A stretch of DNA of 64,000 nucleotides from Chrysomallon squamiferum (GCA_012295275.1 CM022673.1:21382913-21446912); one strand, 5' to 3'; numbered from the stretch's first letter, positions 12,673-27,606 are shown. Numbers and translations: made by a program. The notes: generated from the letters alone by a model not told the origin.

Positions 12673-15600
12673 AATAGATTTAAGTGGTGTTGAAATAAAT
12701 ATCTACACTCATATTAAAAGATGTTGATGCTTAATCTTTTTTTTTTTTTTTTTTTTTTCTCAAAGCCATTCACTGGAAGCACTGATGGTGATTAAAAAAA
12801 GAAGTCACTAATTAAAAACTTCCAGATAAATGATTTCTAAAACAGTAAAAATGCGATTATTAAGATTAGTTTTATTTCTCCACAGCCAACGCATCATTTT
12901 CACCACCTGTGAGTCCTGTTGGAACACCAGGTAATGTTCCCTCCAAAGGTCCAACAGGTTTACCTACAGTATCACCACCAGGTGGATCACAGGTTCTTCC
13001 TGAGGAAAAATGTACTAAAAGTGGTTGGACCACCTGGATGAATGTTGACACTCCAGAAGGGGACGGAGATCTGGAATCTTTACAGTCTCTGAGAAATGCA
13101 TATTCATTCTGTCGTGAACAAGATATTACCTACATTCAGTGTCGACAAGTAGGCACAGGACTGAGTTATGACAAGACAGATGATGTGAACACAGTCTGTT
13201 CCACAAAAGCAGGTTTCCTCTGTTACAACAGTAATCAGAAAGATGGAAATTGCAACAATTACGAAGTTCGGATTTACTGCTACTGCTCTGTTTTTCGTAA
13301 GTCTGAAACCTCAATTTTATTCTTTTAATTCAGGCAATATAATATAATCATTATTTCATGGCTATTCTATTTTTCATGCTTAACAGTTTGTGCAACTTAA
13401 CAAACATTATGAATCTCAAGTATTTATCAACTATTCAGCAAACATAATTTCACTGCTATAATGTTTTTCATAAAAAATTTCTACTTTTAAGCATCTATAC
13501 TGTTGGTTTTATTACTGTGCACCCTATGATCTGGGTATTTAATTCTTGTTTTTAGAATGCAGAGATAACCTGATGGAAGACCTGAAATACATTCCAGATA
13601 ATCAGATCACCAGTTCTAGTGTCTTTGATAATAATCCAATATATTCCCCAGCCAAAGTACGTTTCACATCCAAAACATCATGGAAACCAGGTACTTAAGT
13701 TTTGTTTGTTATCAGTGTTCTTTATAACACAGTTATCAGGACATTTATATTAATGATAATGATAAAATATTTACTTTTAGATTTAGCTTTCTACATCTTT
13801 TCTGTAGGTTTGGAATACCTTTTTACAGTTACTGTGATGGATATTCTTACTTTATATTTACTATTTTATAAACTTTGTAAATATCTAATGTATCTACTTT
13901 AAAAATAAACAAAACTGTTACAGCTTTACCAATATGTTAACATAAGTTGAACATCCAGTAAACTGTGTATTTTTCCTATGGTCTGAACAGTATATCTGAC
14001 GATGTACCAGTTAGGATATCCCTGCTTATTTCTGCAAAAATTCATGCTCTTTAGATCTATTATCTGTCATCAGTAAAAATAATATTAAAGTTTTTATTTT
14101 AAAAAGACAAAAATGACCGAGCACCTTGGATACAAGTGGACTTTGGAGAACCTGTTTCTGTTATGGGGTTTGTGACTAAAGGGAATGAAAACAGTGCAGA
14201 GTGGGTCACAGAATATCAAGTTGAGTACAGTGGTGTCACATGTGACAAACTGCAGTACATGACAGGACCTGATGGTAAACCTAAGGTAACTAACACTATC
14301 CAAAAAACAAGATATTGTAATATTTGCTTAATTTGTATAAATAAAATCAAATTCCTACAATGAGTTCAAATAAATGACACAGACATTTTTGATTGTTATA
14401 TATACAAATTGAACATTTCAGTTAATTCAGATGTTTTTGTATTATATGAATAAGACTAATTCATCCCCATATAATTAATATATTTTTATGACCATCTTAA
14501 CTAGGATAAAAGTATCTTTATTGTTCTCTTTTTAAACTTTTGTTATATATATTATTATAATATAAAATAATATTAAAAGTATGTGTATAATAATAACAAC
14601 AGAAAAACAGAACAGAAAGAAACTGATAAATGGAAATAATAAGATAAAATGACAAAATGAAATGAATGGAAATGAAATATGTCATTTCTGTTTAAATCTT
14701 TTTGAGAGAGGAATATGCTTTATAATAATTTTATTAAGACTCGCTATATTGTATTTTCATTATTTCAGACTTTTAAAGGTAATTCTGATTCTACATCCAG
14801 TATCAGGAACATGCTATCAGGGAAGTATGAAGACATTCGATGCTTGAAAATTCATCCAGTAGCCTTCAACAATGCACCAGCAATGAGGCTTGAAATTATA
14901 GGATGCCGAAATTTTGGTAATGCTTTTTTATTATGTATTTTTAACTCTTTATATTATCAAGTATATGTATCAAGGATATATTTAAATAATTATGCAGCAT
15001 AGTGTTTGTTTGTGTAAGTAATTTTACTGTTATTAAAGAAACTAGAAAAATCCCAACAATAATGATTTTTTAGTATAATTTAAATTTATTTTGGAATTTT
15101 TTTTTTCTCTATAAAATTGTTAATTTTCTTAATAAATAATGATTAAAATGCACATGTTTCATAACAGTCCATTAGAATCTGAAGTAGAATTAGAAAAACT
15201 GTATATATATATATATTTTTTTTTAAAGTTCCTATATCACCTACATCTGTTATTGGAGCAACACCCACACATCACCCAATAGGAGTCTCTGGAGAAACAG
15301 CCACACCTCACCCAACAGGAATGTCTGGAGAAACACCCACACCTCACCCAACCGGAATCTCTGGAGAAACACCCATACATCACCCAACAGGAGTGTCTGG
15401 AGAAACAGCCACACGTCACCCAACAGGAGTCTCTGGTGCAACACCCACACCTCACCCAACAGGAGTCTCTAGAGAAACAGCCACACATAACCCAACAGGA
15501 GTGTCTGGAGAAACACCCACACATCACCCAACAGGAGTGTCTGGAGAAACACCCACACCTCACCCAACAGGAGTCTCTGGAGAAACACCCACACCTCACC

Positions 15601-18600
15601 CAACAGGAGTCTCTGGAGAAACACCCATACATCACCCAACAGGAGTCTCTGGAGAAACAGCCACACATCACCCAACAGGAGTGTCTGGAGAAACAGCCAC
15701 ACGTCACCCAACAGGAGTATCTGGTGCAACACCCACAACAAACACCCACACCTCACCCAACAGGAGTGTCTGGAGAAACACCCACACATCACCCAACAGG
15801 AGTGTCTGGAGAAACACCCACACCTCACCCAACAGGAGTGTCTGGAGAAACACCCACACCTCACCCAACAGGAGTCTCTGGAGAAACACCCATACATCAC
15901 CCAACAGGAGTCTCTGGAGAAACAGCCACACATCACCCAACAGGAGTGTCTGGAGAAACAGCCACACCTCACCCAACAGGAGTGTCTGGAGAAACACCCA
16001 CACCTCACCCAACAGGAGTGTCTGGAGAAACAAACCTCACCCCAGTGTCTGGAGAAACACCCACACATCACCCAACAGGAGTCTCTGGAGAAACACCCAC
16101 ACATCACCCAACAGGAGTGTCTGGAGACCTCACCCAACAGGAGTCTCTGGAGAAACCCACACCTCACCCAACAGGATACATCACCCAACAGGAGTCTCTG
16201 GAGAAACAGCCACACATCACCCAACAGGAGTGTCTGGAGAAATAGCCTCACCTCACCCAACAGGAGTGTCTGGAGCAACACCCACACCTCACCCAACAGG
16301 AGTCTCTGGAGAAACACCCACACCTCACCCATCAGGAGTGTCTGGAGCAACACCCACACCTCACCCAACAGGAGTCTCTGGAGAAACACCCACACATCAC
16401 CCAACAGGAGTGTCTGGAGAAACAGCCACACCTCACCCAACAGGAGTGTCTGGAGAAACACCCACACATCACCCAACAGGAGTGTCTGGAGAAACACTCA
16501 CACCTCACCCAACAGGAGTCTCTGGAGAAACACCCACACCTCACCCAACAGGAGTGTCTGGAGAAACACCCACACCTCACCCAACAGGAGTGTCTGGAGA
16601 AACACCCACACCTAACCCAACAGTAGTCTCTGGAAAAATACCTACTCCAGTAACAACAGTATCAAGTTCAAATCCGACTACAGTTCCATATGCTTGTGTC
16701 CAGGGATGGTCACATTGGATGAATATTGACCATCCCAGTATTTCCAGAGTTTTTGAAGAGCAAGGAAGTGGTGATTATGAAAGAATTGCAGACCTTCGTT
16801 ATTATTATGGTTTCTGTGCACACCCAACAAGTATCAAATGTCGAAGTGTTTCTTCACATGAGCCATCTCATTTAACAGGAGACAAAGGAACCATCTGCAA
16901 TGTGCTTGTTGGTTTTATCTGCTATAACAATCTTCAGCCAAGTGGCAAATGTATGGATTATGAAGTCAGTGTCTCATGTGATTGTGGAGGTATGTATTGT
17001 AAATTTATTTATTTCTCATCTAAGTTCAGATTCAATTTATTTGACTTCAGTTGCATCTAATATGTATGTAACAATTTTAAGCATTCTTAAATTTTTATTT
17101 TATTATATATGTTTGGTTAAAAGGTGACACAGAATATTTTTGAATTATGTCTTTATGAGAATTTGTATAATAATATTCCTCAAACACAAATTTACCAAAC
17201 AGTATGTCAGGTTAAAAGAAAAATTGGATCAGTTATAAAAAACAAAACTGTTCTTTCTATTATCTCTGTTGATAAGACATTTTTTTACTGATACATATTT
17301 AATATTTTCTGTTAACTCAGCTGAACCAACAGTTGAACCAACTGCAAAACCTTCCTGCAAGTGGACCCAGTGGATGAATACGTCACCTTGGAATCTTAAC
17401 ACTCATGGAGATTATGAGACCATAAGTGCTTTACGTTTACATTACGCATTTTGTGAGAGTCCTGCAGACATTGAATGTCGAGTAGCACCTACCAATCCTA
17501 GTCATCAGAGTATTCCATACGACAAGTCTGGACAGAAAGGAGTTTCTTGTAATCTTAATCATGGTCTGGTTTGTGTGGACTTCATGCAGGCAGCAGGAGA
17601 GAAATGCTTTGATTATGAAGTTAGACTTTACTGTACTGATGCCTGTCCTTCAAGTATTTCACCAACAGCAACTCCTCCAATTGGAGGCACAGGTAAACCA
17701 ACATCATATCCACCTAAAGTTACTGGAGATACATCACATCCAGTTGGAATATCTGGTGAGACACCAACACCTCATCCTACAGGAGTCACTGGAGTTTCAC
17801 CAACAAGAACTGTTGGAAATGAAAACTGCACTGATGGCTGGACTGCATGGATTAACAAAGACAAACCAGACTCAGAAGGAGGTGATATAGAAACTATACA
17901 GAATATACCTGGGTATCCAAAAACATGCATTAAAGCTATTGCAGCTGAATGTCGTGTGGCTGGAAGTAAATCTAATTGGAAATCAACAGGACAGGATGCA
18001 GTCTGCAGTAAAGAAGGTTTTATTTGCATGAACAGTGAAAATCAGCAGTGTGTTGATTATGAAATCCGATACTACTGTATCTGTAAGTTTTAGTGTTTTC
18101 TAAAATACTTTATTGTTATCACCAGTGAATTGCATGAAATTAAATTAACTAAATGCTTTTTAATAATAATATTATTAACTTTTAAAAAAATGGTAAAGTT
18201 CTTGCTTCTGAATTAGATAATGTAAAATTTTATTAGGTATATACTACTAAAATATGTGTTAGGCCTTTTGCATCATATATGTATCATTAATCATATCTAA
18301 TTAAAAATTTGTAAGTTGTTTAAAACAAATAGGGTAAAATCATTGTATATTGTGATTTTTAAAAAATAAATAGATCTTTATATGTGAAACTATGCATAAA
18401 ATATATAACTACCAATTTATATATTCTAGGTGCTGAACCTACACTTTCACCAACACTAAATCCAACTGCTTCTCCTGCAAGCCCTAGTCAGATACAAACA
18501 GCTGTCTGCACTCATGGATGGACTCATTTGATGAATGTAGACTGGCCTTATAACCAAAATGGTGGTGATTTTGAGACCATCAAAAACTTGAGGATGGCTT

Positions 18601-21600
18601 ATTCATTTTGTGATGAAAATAACATAGTTGCAGTGAGATGCTTGGAAATTCAGACTAACAAAGAATGGTATAAAACTGGACAAAATGTCAGATGTGAAAA
18701 AACATTTGGTCTAGAATGCTTTGACAAAGACCAGATAGTTGGTCATTGTTTGATTATGCAGTACAGTTTTACTGTGACTGTACTCATGGTAAGTATTAGA
18801 AGATGTAAGCAGTAACTGTCTGTAATAAAATTGGTCTAAACTGTGCTAAGTTTGAATGTCATAATATATAAATCCTTCTGATAAAACATTTCAGCCAATG
18901 TTCCATAACAACTTTGTCAACATCCTTAATGAATGCTTTTCAGTTCAGTAGAACAACTTTGTCAACATCCTTAATGAATGCTTTCCAGTCATTATCCTAC
19001 ACTTAAATGAATAGCTAACAAAATACACTGATGTGTCGTAAAATAAACTTTCATTTCTTAAACTGAGAAAAATTAGTCTCAGTATACTGCTAGAACAGAA
19101 ATAAAATGTAAAATTCATTGCTTCTAATATCCATATAATTTTATTTTTCCATTTCAAAGTTTTATAACACTAGAATGCCCTTAAATATGTGGCCAGATTA
19201 TAAAAGTAAAATTGTTTTCTTTGCAGTAACATTTAGCCCTTCAGTTTCACCTGGAACAATATCAGAAGGAAGACCTACTGTTCACCCTCTAAATATGACT
19301 GGCGCTACTCCTACAGTTTCACCTTCACACGGCCATATTTCTTTTTCACCATATGTAGGAAGCAATGGTCAGCCTACCATTTCACCTTCACCAAGTGGTT
19401 CTAAGCAGCCATCTATTTCTCCAAACACAGGACCTACAGGCCAGCCTACTGTTTCACCACAACCAAGTGAATCAAAGCAGCCATTTGTTTCACTATATAC
19501 AGGACCAGGTGGTCGGCCCTCAGTTTCACCAAATACTGGACTTAGTGGTCAACCTACCATTTCACCACAACCTAATGGAACTAATAAACCATTTGTTTCA
19601 CCAAACACAGGACCTGGTGGTCAACCAACTATTTCTACAACAGTCTACAAGTGGACAACTGTAATAGGAACTTCACATGTTACTAAGAAAGGTAAAATCT
19701 TTATTACATTTTATCATGTGCCAGAATTTTATATATTCCTTTATTATTAATTTTTTTTTATATGTAATTAATTCTGTTACTGTTTATTATTATTAATGAA
19801 ATGGTAAAAATTTCATACTGTAATCATAACTTATATAAGAAAATTCAATAATTAGTGTCAATATTTTGTTATTAGGCACTATTGAATATCCTTGAATACA
19901 TTAATTTCTATTAGGAGACAGTATCAGTTATAATCTGGTAAAAACATATTTCTACTGTACAATTAATATTTATTTATTTATTTAGTCTGTGATACTCCAA
20001 TGGGACTGAACAATCCACATCATTTTGGAAAGGATCAATTCCAGGCTTCAACATCTTTTGACTATAAATATGAACCATCCCAGGCTCGATTACACTTACA
20101 ACCAGAAAATGGATTGGGTGGTGCTTGGATGCCAAGGTTTGAAATATGGCCACATTTTCAATTTCACTATGTGCTGTGATTACTACAATTTAATATAAAA
20201 GTATTACTGCAGTGAAATAATATAATAACAACAATAATATTTTATGCAAATTTCTCTTTAGTAATTACAAATAAAGTATTAAAATGTCGACATGCTATTT
20301 CTGGATGTTAATTATTGTATCAGTTCTCAAAATTTTTATTTATTTTTTTTTTTTTTCAACATATAATTTTAATTGACTAGTTTTCACTATATAAAAAACA
20401 TAAAGTGTTGAGAACTATTATTAACCAGTTTAAATTTTGAATTATTTATCAAATTAAAATTAAATATTTAAAAAATTAATTACTGTCTTGTAAATGAAAT
20501 AAATCCCTAGTTTTATGAAAATAATTGAGATAATAAATAATCTTATGATATCATGAAAATTTTGAGTCCTAGGGATGGATATTCTACATCATATGAAATA
20601 AAGGGCTATTTTCATATTGATATAATAATACTAGATATTAGATATATCTGAATAATATTTTTTTTTAGAATGATGGACTCAAAGCAGTGGATTCAGGTGG
20701 ACTTTAAAATACCCCAACTGGTATCAGGTGTTATAATACAAGGACAGCCTGATGCTGACCACTGGGTGACAAAGTACAAAGTTTTGTACAGCTTGGATGG
20801 GTCATACTTTGTACCTTACATTGATACAGGAAATCTGTTTCCAAGGGTTTTCAAAGGCAATGATGACAGAAACTCATTGTCAACATCACTGTTTGACAGA
20901 GAAATTCAGGCTCGCTATATAAGGATTCAACCTTTGGAATGGAAAAATAAGATTGCCCTCAGATTTGACATTCTTGCTTGCATTGGTACAGCAACAGTGG
21001 AGCCATCAGCAGGTCCAACAGGAAAAACCTACTTCTAGAACCACAGGAAAACTTACATCTGGGGCAACAGAAAAACCTACTCTTGAACCAACAGGAAAAC
21101 CTACTGCTTGGCTAACTGGAAAATTAACATCTGGGGTAACAGAAGAACCTACTTCTGGACCAACAGCAGCCCAAACTTCTATACACTCATCGCAAGAATT
21201 CACACTAGCACCAGGTAGTTTCAAGATGTAACTTTAATATTATAAGCAGCATCCAAGTGTTGGACTCATCTGTCAGTCATACAAAACATTTAAAGATTTT
21301 CCTTTGTGTTTGTAATATTTTATACATTTACCCTTAAAATACTAAAATCAGAATAAATGTCTAGACATTAGTCTATTATTATTATCATTATTATTAATTT
21401 TTATTTTTATTTATTAATTTGTTTTCTTCTAGTATGTGGTCAGCCAATGGGAATTAGCAGTGGATATTATATTAAACCAGACCAGTTAAGTGCCACAGAA
21501 GCAATTAATACTGTGTCTACAGCTTCAATGGGAAGATTAACCAATCCCTTGGGATCATGGGTGCCAAAGTAAGTTACTTTACTTATTTATTTCAACAACT

Positions 21601-24600
21601 TTTGAAGTCTCCCTTTTATAACAGTGTATAATAAAGGTGATTTTTTAACATTTTTTGTAGGATAATGTAAATATGGAATGTATAAGGAAGTATGTATGTG
21701 TACTCAAAGAATTCAACAAGACTTAACAGTAATAATAAATAAAGTTCATTTTTTAAACTTCAGAGTTGTTGATGGACATCAGTGGATTATGGTAGACTTT
21801 TTAAAACCTTATCAGATTGATGGAATTGCAACACAAGGAAATCCAGATAATGACAAATGGGTCAGTAAGTTCATTGTCACCTACAGTATGGATGGTGTCA
21901 ACTTTGCACCATATCAAGCATATGGAATTACAAAAATATTTGATGGCAATACAGATGGAAATACTATCAAAAAAAATACTTTTGAACATCCAATACCTGC
22001 TAGATACGTGAAGGTAATTCCTGTTGAATGGGCCAAGTCTGGAATTGCACTGAGATTTGATATACTTGGCTGCTACAGTGTGACACCTTCACCTCGACCA
22101 CCAACTGCACGGCCAGTAAGTCCATCTGTCCATCCACCAGTAAGTCATGTCACTTATGTCCAGCCACCAGCAACTAATGAAAGCAGTCCATCAGTACATC
22201 CACCTACTGGTATAAATGAATACCCAACAACTTTGCCATCAGCTTGGCCTACAGGTAAAGAGTTAGACCTCATACGTATTGTCTCAAATTAAAAATCAAA
22301 TTGTTTTATAAAAAGGGTAATCATATTATTAGTTCTTGATTAAAAATAATGAAATTATTAATTTTGTATGAAAGTAAAATGTGTAAAATATATAATTTTT
22401 TTTCCTATATGAATATTCTGTTTGGTCATTTCACATATTTGGATTTCATTTTTCTTTTTTACCTTTAAAGAAAAAAAAAAGAAACATTAAAAAAAAAATA
22501 TAGTTAAGTGGCACTTATTTTTAATGAACAACCAATTTCTGATTTAGAAAAACACTCTTAAGAGTATTATGATTTATAAAAGTGTTTTGGTTAATAATAT
22601 ATTTGAAATATTGAAGTTTTCTTCTTATTTTTTTAAAAGAAATAATTTTGTGCAAACAGCCAATGGGACTACAAAGTGCTGAGCTTATTAAACCAGGGCA
22701 GATCACATCATCTGGATCTTATGCACCAATGGGACGTTTTGACAACCAGATAGGTGCTTGGTCACCCAAGTATGTAGTCAGTGTTTTAATATGAAACAGA
22801 AAAAACAAAACAAATGTAAATAAAATTAAAATTTGAAATTGTAATAATTATATTGCTAAATAATTACAATGCTAAAGTTAAAATTATATTAAAAGATAAA
22901 ATATCTTCTAACAGAAGGATAAATCAGTAGGATAAAGAAAACTATTGATCTAACATAAATATATTTCTAATGAAAATCATCTTCAATTTACCATGTTAAA
23001 AAAAGTAGAAAATAAGTTGATAATGTAATTATCTGGGAACAATAAAATACCTTTGATTAACATTTCAGGGCATTCTGATGTTATTATTTTTAAAAAGTAG
23101 ATGTTGAAATGTAGATGTTAAAAATGAAACCCCTTTTTTATTTCTTATTTTTATTGTGTTATATATATACAATGGTATCTCGAGTTACGAGTGCTCCAAC
23201 TTACAAGTTTTTCGAGTTATGAGCAGTTGCATAGTTGATTGTTTGCTTTGATTTGTGAGCCAAAATCTGAGTTATGAGCCAGCTTCAGATATGCTGCTGA
23301 TAGTTGGCACAGCAAACAACATAACATCCAGCCAGCATCCCGTTGTGTTGAAAGCATCTCTATTGTGTTGTGCTCACATTTTCTGCAGTATTTTGCCAAT
23401 TTTTTTTTTCTTTCCATGGATCCTAAGAAAGTGAGTGCAAAGGACAGTGCTGAGAAGAAGAAGCAGATGATGTTCATTGAATTGAAGTTTGAAGTCATAG
23501 AAAAACATGAGTGAGGTGTGATATAGTTGACTTGGCTAAGCAGCAAAAGCATGGTACTTCTACAACGTATACGATGCTTCAGCTGAAGGAGTCAATAAAG
23601 GCTGTAACTCCAGCCAAAGGCGTTAAAATAGTTTGTCTGATCTCCAAGACAAAAACACTTTACAAAACCCATTTATTTCTTTGCATTCTTTTTTATTTTA
23701 TTTTTTTATACAATATTTGTCATTTATAAAAACATTTTTCTTATTTAAAAACATCAAAAAAAAAAAAAAAAAGTTGTAGTTTTTGGGGGGCTGGAATGGA
23801 TTAATGTTATTTCAATTAATTTCAGTTGGGAAAACTGATTTGATATATGAGCAAATTGAGATACAAGCTTTGTCACAGAATGAATTAAACTCGTAAGTCA
23901 AGATACCACTGTGTGTGTATGTATGTATGTATGTATATATATATATATATAAACTTTTTTTTTTACTTTATTGCTTAAGAACCTCTGATGATAAACAGTG
24001 GATTATGGTTGATTTCCTGGAACCACAGCTGCTAGATGGAATAGAAACCCAAGGCCATCCATTTGAAGACAAATGGGTAACAAAATTCAAAATCTTGTAC
24101 AGCATAGATGGAAACAGTTTCACATCATATCTTGAACATGGTGTTCCCAAACAATTTAAAGGCAATTCTGACAAAAACAGCATTGTGAAGAACATTTTTA
24201 GCCATCAAATAACAGCAAGGTATGTGAAGATCATCCCAGTTGAATGGGCCACATCTGGTATTGCCTTAAGATTTAATGTACTTGGATGCATCACTGTTAC
24301 TCCTACAGTTAGACCAACACCCCAACCAACTATTAGTCCCTCAGAATCACACACTAGCCAGACTGGCGGTGTATCATTTATCCAACCTTCTGGTCAAACT
24401 GGTGGTGTACCATCCATCAAGCCAACTGGACAGATTGGTGGTGTACCATCCATCAAACCTTCTGGTCAAACTGGTGGTGTACCATCCTTCAGGCCCACTG
24501 GACAGACTGGTGGTGTACCATCATTCAGGCCCACTGGACAGACTGGTGGTGTACCATCCATCCAACCAACAGGAGGCATTGAGCCTACAGCAGGAACTGG

Positions 24601-27574
24601 AGTATCTCCAACACAAAAACCAGGTAAAATAACCATTAGTTCTACCCAAATTGTTACTTCTATTGTATGAAAGCATTGTTCTAGTTTCATTATCAACTAT
24701 TAACCATTACAATAATATCATTATTTTGTAATATTATATATTTCAGTCATTAAATGTGGACTGTCAATGGATGTTGGTAATTTCATAGCTGTTAAACCTT
24801 CACAGCTGTCTTCATCTGGATATCTAGATAATCAAACAACAGCAGTGTTTGGACGACTAAACAATCAAATAGGTGCATGGTCTCCCAAGTAAGTTTTCAG
24901 ATTTTTATAAATATATATATATATATTATTTAAAATTTTATTTATTTATTTATTTATTTGTTTATTTATTTATTTATTATTTGTTTTTTGTTAAGTATTT
25001 GAACTTTAAAAAAAAAAATTACTGTCATTTTGGTCTTAATATATTTTTTTCCAAAAGTGATTTATAATTTTTACTGACCGTTCATTTATTCAGTCATTAC
25101 AGTTTTAGCACATTTTTGTCTACATCCAAAAAAAAAATAAAAAGTCTGTGTGTGTGTGTGTATATGAGGGTGTGTGTTGTGTGTGTGTGTGTGTGTATAT
25201 ATGTATACATACACAATATTTTGTTTTTAGGATTGAAAATTCTGATCAGTGGATAATGGTTGATTTCTTGAAACCACAAACAATAGATGGTGTTGTAACT
25301 CAGGGACATCCAGTTTTTGATAAATGGGTAACAAAATTCAAGGTGGAATACAGCACTGATAACCATCGTTTTGAACCATACAAAGAGGCAGGATTAACAA
25401 AAATATTCACTGGTAATAGAGACAGAAACAGCACTGTAACAAATATCTTCAGTCATCAGATAATTGCCAGATATATCAAGATTATTCCACTTGAATGGAC
25501 ACCATCTGGAATTGCTATGAGATTTGATATGTTAGGATGCAAAAGTATAATTCCCACAGCTAAACCAATGCCTCAGTCAACTGTTGAACCATCCCGGAAA
25601 CCAGGTATTTTTAATCACAGTACAGTTACCTTACTGAGATTTCAATACATCAGAATCAGAATTTCATAAAAAATATTAAAAGCATTTCACTTAATTATAT
25701 AAAACATTGTTATGATAGTAATCACATTTATTTTAATTTAGAATATACTTAAACTAACTATTCTGATAAATAAATGATCAAAAATATATATTTATAGAAA
25801 TTCCATGTAACACAAAGAAAAGCACATGAAAATGCATCCAAAACAGACATAACATACACAAATTTAATTATGTATGACTTTTCCTTTTAGAACTCACAAT
25901 TTGTGAAGTGCCAATGGGCCTTCAGAATGCCTTGCTTATTCCAAATGAAAAAATCACATCATCAGGATCTTACAACAGTACATCATCGGCATGGACTGGA
26001 AGAATCTTCAATGAGTTAGGTGCTTGGTCACCTAAGTAAGTAACTAGTTTAAGAGATGACAAGATAAAGTTATTTAGTGAAATTCATATTCATTTTCTTT
26101 TTATATTCCATAATCAGTGAGAAAGCAATATATATTCTTTTATATCCACTGTACTTTAAAAATGAAAAGAAAGGTCAAAACAGACTGATAAACCTTTACA
26201 GAAAAAAAGGACAGACAGCTCATAATTTCTGGTAAAACTGAATAAAAAGCATAAAACATTTTTATAGAAGTAATTTATTAAAAAATATTTTTTAAATTAT
26301 AATAAATAACGTTCCAGTTTGTTTTTGAAATGTTTTTCATTCACATATCCCTTTAAGGTTCAAGCATATAACTATGTACAATGGTTTCTTTATTATTATT
26401 TTTTTCAAGATTTTAAAAAAACAATATTTAGTATAAAATATTTTTTTATCTTAATTCCATTATGGAATGAACAGAGGTTTTAAACAGTTGCATTAATTAC
26501 ATTAAAAGGATCACAGATGCCAATCAGTGGATTATGGTTGACTTCAAGAAACCTCATCAAATAGATGGAATTTTGACTCAGGGACATCCACTTGTTGATA
26601 AATGGGTTCAAAAGTTCAATATTGAATACAGCTTAGATGGACTTCATTTCAAGCCCTATCTTGAGTCAGGTGTTGTAAAAGTGTTTACAGGTAATTCTGA
26701 CAAGAACAGCATTGTGAGGAATATCTTCCAGAATCAATTTTTAGCCAGATACATCAAGATAATTCCTGTTGATTGGGCACCTTCTGGTATTGCAATGAGA
26801 TTTGACATACTTGGCTGCTACACAGCAACTCCGACAGTAACACCAACCATTGGCCCATCAGCATCTCCTACTGTGAAACCACCTAGTGTTGGTACAGGTG
26901 TTCCATCAGTGAAACCACAAGTAAATGGTACAGGTATTCCATCAGTGAAACCAACTGGAGGAGCTACAGATAAACCTTCAATTTCCCCACCAACAGGTTT
27001 TTCAAGCACACCAGGTAATTATGTATATGTGTACATACATGTTCTTTTTTTGTTGTTGTTCCTGATATTTATTTTTGTTTCAAATATGTAAACAAGTTTT
27101 ACAAAATGTGTAAATTTTCTAGTAATTCAGGACTTTTTTTTTAAATTATAGAATAGATTAAGAAAAAATTTAATAGAAATATTTAAAAACAAATTTGAAA
27201 AAAAGGAAAAGTAAATGACAGTAATTGAAATATCTCTTGTTTTACATATTGTCTTTTCAATACTAACATTTAAAAGATGAAACAAAATGTTAATTTAAAA
27301 TCAAACTGATTATAATAATATTAAAAAATTAGTATACATTATTTCATGTTTTGATTTATATTTATAAAATGTTGTTTTAAGTGACTCTTTGTGGAGTGCC
27401 AATGGGAGTTGAAAATGCTTTAATAGTAACAGATTCACAAATCACCTCGTCTGGATACAACAGTCCTGCAACTGCACCATCGATGGGACGAATCTTTAAT
27501 CATCTAGGAGCCTGGTCACCTAAGTAAGAAAAGTCATCTAAAGAAAAGAACAATGTAACTTTCATTAACAGAAA

Positions 27575-27606
<32 letters not shown>

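Noticed and set aside
15237-16580. Long open frames on the minus strand, Cys/Trp- or Leu/Val-rich, up to about 340 residues
   Set aside because: They are the complement of the 36-bp minisatellite, which has no stop in two reverse frames. There is no domain, start context or splice structure of their own.
23217-23552. Minus-strand open frame of 111 residues in the intron between exons 32 and 33
   Set aside because: It is the complement of the Tigger relic; the transposase-like sequence is on the plus strand.
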